From Flavobacterium rakeshii (GTDB lineage: Bacteria > Bacteroidota > Bacteroidia > Flavobacteriales > Flavobacteriaceae), in contig NZ_WOWP01000024.1 in the NCBI RefSeq assembly GCF_009741375.1, positions 62,001 through 126,000 on the forward strand: 64,000 nt of DNA. Direction: 5' to 3'. A program made the position numbers and the translations under genes. Below, in pieces: positions 53,161 to 59,243 of the stretch. The first letter of the stretch is position 1. Each line of letters begins with the position of its first letter. The notes beneath the pieces were generated by a model. That model made no database searches, was not told the DNA's origin, and saw only the letters and a program-made list of their open reading frames with translations.

Positions 53161-54141
53161 TTATTTTAAATTAGCCCAATACCACGTCACAGCTTCCTTA
53201 AGACCTGCCTGAAGGGAATACTTAGGATCATAGCCCAGTAAACCCGAAGCTTTATCTATACTTGCAAGCGAGTGAGGAATATCTCCTGCCCTATTAGGAC
53301 CGTGAACAACTTCAACGTTAGCTATTTCTGAGTCGTATTCTGCCAGTAAATCCTTAAGATAACCTATCAAATCATTAAGTGTTGTCCTATCACCAAAAGC
53401 CGTATTGTAAACTGTATTAATAGCCTCTGGGTTTTCTGTCAACATAGCAAGTTCATTCATTTGAATAACATTATCTATGTATGTAAAATCTCTGGAATAA
53501 TTACCATCTCCATTAATAACAGGGCTTTCATGCTTCATAAACTGCATTACAAACTTTGGTATAACTGCCGCATAAGCACCATTAGGATCCTGGCGTCTGC
53601 CAAAAACATTAAAATAACGCAAACCTATCACTTCTATGCCATATGTTTTACTAAAAATATCAGCATAGAGTTCATTTACATACTTTGTAATCGCATAGGG
53701 CGAAAGAGGCTTCCCAATTTTATCCTCAACTTTAGGCAATGACTCAGAGTCACCGTAAGTTGAAGAACTCGCAGCATAAACAAATCTTTTTACACCTTCA
53801 TCTCGCGAAGCTGTAAGCATATTCAAAAAACCACTAACATTAACATCATTACTGGTTATAGGATCGTTTATTGAACGGGGAACAGAACCTAAAGCAGCCT
53901 CATGTAAAACATAACTAACACCTTTCACTGCCTTATGACAATCAGCAAGATTCCTTATATCACCTTCAATTAAAGTAAAGTCAGGATTCCCTAAAAGATG
54001 ATTTATATTTTTTCTGTGACCTGTAGAAAAGTTGTCTAAGCAAACTACTTTATAATTTTTAGCTAAAAAATAATCACATAAGTTAGAACCAATAAAACCG
54101 GCTCCACCAGTAATTAAAACTTTCGCTGCATTTTCCATCAT
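53161..54141 (-). CDS. UDP-N-acetylglucosamine 4-epimerase (WbpP/TviC-like)
   Basis: Extended-SDR epimerase of about 326 residues. Rossmann motif VLITGGAGFIGSNLCDYF, the SSSTYGDSESLP region and YAITKYVNE with the catalytic Tyr-x3-Lys. It interconverts UDP-GlcNAc and UDP-GalNAc. The start is MMEN at 54141 (or 54138): the longer frame would begin with TTG at 54183, which lies inside the -7 promoter box and cannot be transcribed. First gene of the polysaccharide locus. Confidence 0.9.
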   Translation of the reverse strand: MMENAAKVLITGGAGFIGSNLCDYFLAKNYKVVCLDNFSTGHRKNINHLLGNPDFTLIEGDIRNLADCHKAVKGVSYVLHEAALGSVPRSINDPITSNDVNVSGFLNMLTASRDEGVKRFVYAASSSTYGDSESLPKVEDKIGKPLSPYAITKYVNELYADIFSKTYGIEVIGLRYFNVFGRRQDPNGAYAAVIPKFVMQFMKHESPVINGDGNYSRDFTYIDNVIQMNELAMLTENPEAINTVYNTAFGDRTTLNDLIGYLKDLLAEYDSEIANVEVVHGPNRAGDIPHSLASIDKASGLLGYDPKYSLQAGLKEAVTWYWANLK

Positions 54142-54180
54142 GTATTGATTTGGTTGGGTATTTTTGTTAAAAAATTCATG

Positions 54181-54188
54181 CAAATATA
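54181..54188 (-). promoter_or_regulatory. Putative -7 promoter box at the head of the polysaccharide locus
   Basis: Reads TATATTTG on the minus strand, exact TAnnTTTG, 39 bases before the ATG at 54141. No TTG at -33 was found. The gap from here to 54397 holds no other feature that I can see. Confidence 0.55.
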
Positions 54189-54397
54189 GTCAGATTATAT
54201 TCTTAAACCACATTTAAATTAAACTACAGGGTTTTTCCCCTAAAACGCTATTTCAGCAGCGCCATTATTTATCTACAAAATAACTAGCGCAAAGTATATC
54301 ATTTTTTACCGTCCCGTATAATATCTACAAGTATTTAACAATACAATAACACATTACAGAACAAAAACACAACTATAACGAAAAAGCAAACACATAG

Positions 54398-54427
54398 TTG
54401 CTCAAGAACATGTTTTTTATATTTTTG
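54398..54427 (+). promoter_or_regulatory. Promoter of the AraC-family gene (-33 and -7)
   Basis: TTG at 54398-54400, a 19-base spacer and TATTTTTG at 54420-54427, a full match to the Bacteroidota promoter (TTG-N19-TAnnTTTG). The start codon lies 23 bases downstream. Confidence 0.75.
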
Positions 54428-54450
54428 AAAAAACACGACACATTCAAAAA

Positions 54451-55332
54451 ATGATTAAACAACTACACATAGACAAAAACATTCATCCGTTTGGTTATTA
54501 TGCTTTTTATGTCACTCCTAAGCAATCCGAAATAATAAACCATTCGTGTCGCGGAGATTTCTACACCATGTTTTATGTGAGATCAGGAGAAGTTGTTTTA
54601 CAAATAGACATAAATAAAATAAAAATAAAGAAAGGAGAATGCGCCTTTATAGGCATCAATCAGGTCTTTAAAATAGAAAACCCTTCCTCCTTTGAAGTAT
54701 TAGTACTACGTTTTGAGGAAAGCTTTTATTGTCGACATGAAACCGACATCAACTTTATTAACAGCTGCTACTTTTTTGATAACTCGAAAAAACTATACAA
54801 ATTCAAACTCGACAATGCCACCCAAATAAGCATTGAACAACACTATAAGAATCTTTCAGAACAATGCTCCCAACCATATAATGAAATCGAATACATGATT
54901 GCACACAACAGTATTGAGAGATTACTATTGTATTGCCACGAAAAAGCACACTCCAATACTCCCGAAAGTTTTAATCAAATCACAAATCCGGAGAACGAAC
55001 TGGTACACAATTACAGACAGCTGATAAAAGAAAACTTTAAGAAACAGAAACAATTAAAATTTTACACTGAAGAACTGAACACATCTGTAAAAAAACTAAC
55101 AGATGCCTGTAAAAACATTTACGGACAATCTCCAAAAAAACTAATAACCGAACAAACCATATTGGAAGCCAAAAGATTACTACTCCATAGCCCAATGAAT
55201 ATTAAAGAAATTGCTTTTGAATTAAACTTTGAAGAACCAAGTAATTTTATACGATTTTTCTCTAAAGCTGTAAACATGTCACCAAGGGAGTATAGAGAGT
55301 ACTCAACCCAAAAAAACAACCTCTTACCGTAA
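54451..55332 (+). CDS. AraC-family transcriptional regulator
   Basis: DNA-binding regulator of 293 residues. Residues about 20-110 form a cupin-like sensing domain (FYTMFYVRSGEVVLQIDINK, KIKKGECAFIGINQVFKI). The C-terminal AraC domain has two helix-turn-helix units: LKFYTEELNTSVKKLTDACK and MNIKEIAFELNFEEPSNFIR, ending FFSKAVNMSPREYREY. The effector is not known. It stands directly before the pilus-like genes on the same strand (116-base gap), between this locus and the divergent polysaccharide genes; control of either side is possible. Confidence 0.92.
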   Translation: MIKQLHIDKNIHPFGYYAFYVTPKQSEIINHSCRGDFYTMFYVRSGEVVLQIDINKIKIKKGECAFIGINQVFKIENPSSFEVLVLRFEESFYCRHETDINFINSCYFFDNSKKLYKFKLDNATQISIEQHYKNLSEQCSQPYNEIEYMIAHNSIERLLLYCHEKAHSNTPESFNQITNPENELVHNYRQLIKENFKKQKQLKFYTEELNTSVKKLTDACKNIYGQSPKKLITEQTILEAKRLLLHSPMNIKEIAFELNFEEPSNFIRFFSKAVNMSPREYREYSTQKNNLLP

Positions 55333-55395
55333 CATTTATGCATTTCGTCGAATTTATTTTCACTTCAACGTTTCTTTATACACTCATAACACGTC

Positions 55396-55429
55396 CAATA
55401 CATTAATCTACTATATTTGGAGTGTATTG
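55396..55429 (+). promoter_or_regulatory. Promoter with flanking inverted repeat before the first pilin-like gene
   Basis: -7 box TATATTTG at 55412-55419, 29 bases before the ATG. It is flanked by a perfect inverted repeat CAATACA (55396-55402) and TGTATTG (55423-55429). A protein on both arms would cover the promoter, so a repressor or AraC site is plausible. Confidence 0.55.
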
Positions 55430-55448
55430 ATTTTAGAGGGGCGGATAT

Positions 55449-55973
55449 ATGAATAAGTTGATTTTACTTTTAATCGTTGTTTTTAACTGTGTAACATACA
55501 CAGCATACTCTCAAAGCAACTCGAGCACAAACCTGAATATTAACTTAAATGATATTCAAAGCATAAAAGTAAACGAAAACCAAAGTAATGTATCCTTATC
55601 ATTAAATAACTCGTCAGATTATATCAACGGTAAATCTACCAATGAGTCTGACCATATTGAAATAATGAGCAGCAGTAATTATGAAATAAGAGTTTCTGCC
55701 GCTTCAAACCTTATCAGTGAAGGAGCAACTATTGACATTGGGACTGTCACAGTTACACCAACACAAGGAAACATAGGAGGTGATTCACTAGGCAATATAA
55801 ACCTGTCACCTACTACTTTATCGCTTACAGACAATACGCTTGTACAGTCAAATAGCGGAGACATTAAAAGGTCATTCAACATTGAATACCACGTATCGGG
55901 AGGAGAAGAATACTTAAACAAACCTACAGGAACGTATTCTACCTTAATTACATACACGATACTAATGCCTTAA
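55449..55973 (+). CDS. Pilin-like secreted protein 1
   Basis: Exported protein of 174 residues (signal peptide MNKLILLLIVVFNCVTYTAYSQ). It is a paralogue of the proteins at 56168 and 56826 and of the C-terminal half of the protein at 58216. Shared segments: an alternating N-terminal strand (TNLNINLNDIQSIKV), YINGKSTNESDHIEI with SNYEIRVSA in the middle, and the end YLNKPTGTYSTLITYTI. The final G-T-Y-x-T-x-V/I-x-Y strand resembles spore-coat-U/Csu pilins. No cysteines in the mature part. Probably a minor pilin. Confidence 0.65.
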   Translation: MNKLILLLIVVFNCVTYTAYSQSNSSTNLNINLNDIQSIKVNENQSNVSLSLNNSSDYINGKSTNESDHIEIMSSSNYEIRVSAASNLISEGATIDIGTVTVTPTQGNIGGDSLGNINLSPTTLSLTDNTLVQSNSGDIKRSFNIEYHVSGGEEYLNKPTGTYSTLITYTILMP

Positions 55974-56075
55974 AAACATACATATATATAACATTAAATT
56001 AGCACAATGTTACATTTAACTTAAAATGATAGCGAAAAGTATTTTTTTGACTATTATCATCTCTTATAAACACCA

Positions 56076-56083
56076 TACATTTG
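56076..56083 (+). promoter_or_regulatory. Putative -7 promoter box of the second (major) pilin-like gene
   Basis: TACATTTG, exact TAnnTTTG, with a leader of about 80 bases before the ATG at 56168. The nearest TTG upstream is 26 bases away, longer than usual. The long leader and separate promoter suggest strong, independent expression. Confidence 0.5.
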
Positions 56084-56167
56084 CAGCGTTAAAATTAACA
56101 AAAAGTAAACCTTACTACTTAGCCCCCTAGGTATTAAGAATTGTCCCACTAAAATTAATACAAACTA

Positions 56168-56710
56168 ATGACTAATTTTTTCAAGATTGCATCTGTTGCA
56201 ATCATTGCATTATCTGCAAACTCACTATTCGCTCAAGACACAGCCGAAACAACACTTAACGTAAACTTAGCAAGTTCATTTGAAATTACTGTTGCTAATG
56301 CATCGGTTGACATCGACATGAACACTCCTGAACACTTCCAGTCTGGTAATACTTCAGGTCAAAAAGCTGATCACGTTCAAATTAGTGCTACAGGAGAGTA
56401 TGAAGTTAAAGTAATTGCTTTTTCAGACCTTACTTCAGGTTCAGAAACTATCCCTGTCAACACTATTACTGTTACTCCAACACTAGGCTCTTACCTTGGT
56501 GCAGGTTCAGAAGGTTCTGTTTCTCCAACACTTACTGCTCAGTCTTTAAGTAATTCAACAGAGAACACTATTATTTCTTGCGAAACTGGTGAATCATTAA
56601 GAGGTTACAACATTGAGTATTCAATTCCTTCAGAAAGTGCTTCAGAATATCTTAACCACTCTGCCGGAACATATACTACTACAGTAACTTATTCGCTATA
56701 CGCACTATAA
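56168..56710 (+). CDS. Pilin-like secreted protein 2, probable major pilin
   Basis: Exported protein of 180 residues (signal peptide MTNFFKIASVAIIALSANSLFAQ). Mature part about 16 kDa, all-beta. The N-terminal segment ETTLNVNLASSFEITV alternates hydrophobic and polar residues, a candidate donor strand. Middle HFQSGNTSGQKADHVQISA and EYEVKVIAF, end YLNHSAGTYTTTVTYSLYAL. One cysteine only. Own promoter, a long leader and a hairpin behind the gene point to it as the main subunit. The assignment as pilin is by context and the end-strand motif. Confidence 0.68.
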   Translation: MTNFFKIASVAIIALSANSLFAQDTAETTLNVNLASSFEITVANASVDIDMNTPEHFQSGNTSGQKADHVQISATGEYEVKVIAFSDLTSGSETIPVNTITVTPTLGSYLGAGSEGSVSPTLTAQSLSNSTENTIISCETGESLRGYNIEYSIPSESASEYLNHSAGTYTTTVTYSLYAL

Positions 56711-56737
56711 TAAATACTGAAAGTTTTTAGGAATCAG

Positions 56738-56770
56738 CCCCAACTGTATACTATTACAGTTGGTGCTTTT
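56738..56770 (+). terminator. Hairpin (partial terminator) after the major pilin-like gene
   Basis: Stem CCAACTGTA (56740-56748), 6-base loop, stem TACAGTTGG (56755-56763), followed by TGCTTTTCT. The T-run is short and interrupted, so read-through to the next genes is expected. It may also stabilise the upstream mRNA. Confidence 0.65.
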
Positions 56771-56825
56771 CTGTACATGCAGTATACTTATTTTGCATGC
56801 AATAAAGGCAAAGAAAATCCCCCCA

Positions 56826-57383
56826 TTGAAACAAATACCGCAAATTTATTATTTGCTTCTGTTACTATCTTGCCCCTTTTTTGCTTTCTCCCAAATCGGT
56901 TCAGCCGAAACGCAGGTTAATGTCTTAATCGGCCAGGTAATTAGTATAGAAGTAACACAGCCCTCTGTAAATATAGACATGGGCCTGTCTACCCATTACA
57001 TTAACGGAAATTCGTCGGGCCAGCAAACCAATCACATTAAAGTAACCTCAAATAATGGTTACGAGATAAATGTGAGAGCTACCACCGAATACTTTTCGTT
57101 AAACGGAAACATGACTACATTACCGGTTAATACCATAATGATAGCAACTTCCCTGGGTGATGATCTAACAGGATCAGGCAGCGCAGCTCCAGCTAGTTTA
57201 CAGATAAATAGCGCTGTGCCATTATCTACCTCAAACACTAACATAGTGTCTTCTGGAGAAGGCGAGAGCGCACGCGGTTTTCATGTTACTTACTCCATCC
57301 CTGCCTCACAAACCAGTAATTATTTAAACAAAGAACCGGGTACATACACTACTAATGTAATTTATACAGTGGTACCTCAGTAA
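56826..57383 (+). CDS. Pilin-like secreted protein 3
   Basis: Exported protein of 185 residues. The start is the TTG at 56826: this gives the signal peptide MKQIPQIYYLLLLLSCPFFA with cleavage at AFSQ, whereas the longer frame begins inside the terminator hairpin. Third paralogue: ETQVNVLIGQVISIEV at the N-terminus, YINGNSSGQQTNHIKVTS and GYEINVRA in the middle, YLNKEPGTYTTNVIYTV at the end. It may be an adaptor or anchor pilin. Confidence 0.65.
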   Translation: MKQIPQIYYLLLLLSCPFFAFSQIGSAETQVNVLIGQVISIEVTQPSVNIDMGLSTHYINGNSSGQQTNHIKVTSNNGYEINVRATTEYFSLNGNMTTLPVNTIMIATSLGDDLTGSGSAAPASLQINSAVPLSTSNTNIVSSGEGESARGFHVTYSIPASQTSNYLNKEPGTYTTNVIYTVVPQ

Positions 57384-57418
57384 TTTCTATAACTTTACCG
57401 TTATAAACAATTTGAATC

Positions 57419-58216
57419 ATGAAAAAATTCTTTTTAGCTATTACGTTATTCTTTGCAGCAAATACAGTTTTTGCACAGGCTGGTATATCACTAACACCAG
57501 GCAGATTATATTACAAGTTTGGAAAAGGTGCTTCGGGCTCACAATTTGTAAAAATCACCAACCCAACTAATAAAGAATTGGAAATAGGCACTTCTTTTAG
57601 CGACTGGAGCTATGAAGAAGATGGTAAAAACCAAATACTGGAAGCCAACACTATTTCAACTTCATGCTCAAACTGGATTCAAATATTACCTTCATCTTAT
57701 TTTATTATTAAACCGGGAGAAACTAAAGAAATTGAAGTCATATTAAAAGTACCACAGGATGTCGATGAAAGCACTCCTGTACATAACTCAATGATATTTT
57801 TCACCCAGCTTAACCCAGGTAAATCGACCGATAAAAACGGAGCCTCAATACAGGTCACCGTTAGGATGGGCGTGAAAATTTATCACACATTCAACAAAGA
57901 GAGCGAAGCACTTATAGACTTTGTAGATTTTTTAAGTTATGCCGATGAGCAGGAAAATAAAATCCTGGAGCTTAAAGTTGAAAATCAATCCAAAATATGG
58001 GCAGACGGAACAGTTAAATGGGAACTTTTCAATAATAGTACCGGAAAAAAAACAGTATTAAAAGAATCTGAATTTTATACACTACCCGGCAACATACGAT
58101 CATTAAAGCAAATATTACCGACAGACCTGCCTAAAGGCGATTATACCGTATCGGCAATTTTGACTTATGGAGAAAAAGATGTCATTAAAATAGCAGAACT
58201 CGAATTTAGCCTATAA
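57419..58216 (+). CDS. PapD-like periplasmic pilus chaperone
   Basis: Periplasmic protein of 265 residues (signal peptide MKKFFLAITLFFAANTVFAQ). Two Ig-like domains. N-terminal domain (about 21-145): ISLTPGRLYYKFGKGASGSQ, FVKITNPTNKELEIGTSFSD, SYFIIKPGETKEIEVILKVP and NSMIFFTQLNPGKST, the PapD pattern with the final strand before the hinge. C-terminal domain: LELKVENQSKIWADGTVKWE to the closing KIAELEFSL. It should hold pilins by donor-strand complementation. Its TAATG overlap with the adhesin gene shows coupling. Confidence 0.75.
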   Translation: MKKFFLAITLFFAANTVFAQAGISLTPGRLYYKFGKGASGSQFVKITNPTNKELEIGTSFSDWSYEEDGKNQILEANTISTSCSNWIQILPSSYFIIKPGETKEIEVILKVPQDVDESTPVHNSMIFFTQLNPGKSTDKNGASIQVTVRMGVKIYHTFNKESEALIDFVDFLSYADEQENKILELKVENQSKIWADGTVKWELFNNSTGKKTVLKESEFYTLPGNIRSLKQILPTDLPKGDYTVSAILTYGEKDVIKIAELEFSL

Positions 58217-59235
58217 TGAAAACTGCAAAAGCAATCCTTATAATATTATTGTTAACTTTCCTTCAGGGTAAAGCACAAGTCACACTCAACTCATGGGCAG
58301 GTGGACAACCACAAATGACAACCTATGATGAAATGGTAAACGGAAAAACCCAAATCGACCAAGCTACTGTTACAATTCAAAAATATAATGGCTCTAATAA
58401 CATACACGAATGGAAACTAACAGTGAGATTACTACAGGATTACACTCACGATTCTTATACCATTGGAGCGCAATACAGCTCACTACAGTTTAACGAACAG
58501 CAAAACAACAATTCGTCAGACAACTCACTTATAAACATTTCCACTCAACCTTTTCAGTTAAGTACTTTTAACGAAGTAACGCTAATTCATAGTAATATTC
58601 CTTTAACAGGAACTGTAGACAGAAGGTTTCGATTCAACCTCATTATACAGGGAGGTAACCATCTACTTGTAAACCCTAACGGAACTTACTACTCTGCTTA
58701 TGAGTATAAACTATACAAAATAAAAAACAACGGAACAGAAGAGCTTATTGCCACAAGAACAGAATCAACAAACGGTAGCGCACGTTTACAACTTAACTAC
58801 CAGGGAAACAATGGTCAGCAAAATGTTAGTTTACAAAACGGAGCAAACATTTTTAATTTACAATACAATACTTCTGAAAGCTATACTAACGGAGTTTCAC
58901 AGCAGGTTATTAAAGGTTTAAAGGTGACCACTCCAAGTAACTATCAACTTAACGTAAAAGCATCTGCTAACGAGATGACATCGGCAACTACCTCATCTAC
59001 CATACCGGTATCGATATTAAATGTTGAGCTCAGTACAAACGAAAACATCCCCGGATTAACCATATACTCCCCCATAAGCCTTTCAGCCAGTGATCAGGTA
59101 ATAGCCATACGGTCACAATATGTACAGAGTATCGAGTTTAATTTAAGATTCTTTATACCGCCAAATGCTCTTAATCTTTCCGCAACACCGGGAACCTACA
59201 CCACATACGTATACTTTGTAATCGTACCAAACTAA
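58216..59235 (+). CDS. Two-domain adhesin-like protein with C-terminal pilin domain
   Basis: Exported protein of 339 residues (signal peptide MKTAKAILIILLLTFLQGKAQ). Residues 22-190 are a unique all-beta domain rich in Asn, Gln and Thr (TLNSWAGGQPQMTTYDEMVN). Residues 195-339 match the pilins: YTNGVSQQVIKGLKVTTPSN, YQLNVKASANEM and the end ATPGTYTTYVYFVIVPN. A receptor-binding-type domain before a pilin domain is the layout of tip adhesins such as FimH and CsuE. Binding specificity unknown. Starts by a one-base overlap with the chaperone gene. Confidence 0.6.
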   Translation: MKTAKAILIILLLTFLQGKAQVTLNSWAGGQPQMTTYDEMVNGKTQIDQATVTIQKYNGSNNIHEWKLTVRLLQDYTHDSYTIGAQYSSLQFNEQQNNNSSDNSLINISTQPFQLSTFNEVTLIHSNIPLTGTVDRRFRFNLIIQGGNHLLVNPNGTYYSAYEYKLYKIKNNGTEELIATRTESTNGSARLQLNYQGNNGQQNVSLQNGANIFNLQYNTSESYTNGVSQQVIKGLKVTTPSNYQLNVKASANEMTSATTSSTIPVSILNVELSTNENIPGLTIYSPISLSASDQVIAIRSQYVQSIEFNLRFFIPPNALNLSATPGTYTTYVYFVIVPN

Positions 59236-59243
59236 AAGCATTA

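Noticed and set aside
56760..56825. Longer N-terminus of pilin 3
   Set aside because: It begins inside the terminator hairpin and puts 22 residues before a normal signal peptide.
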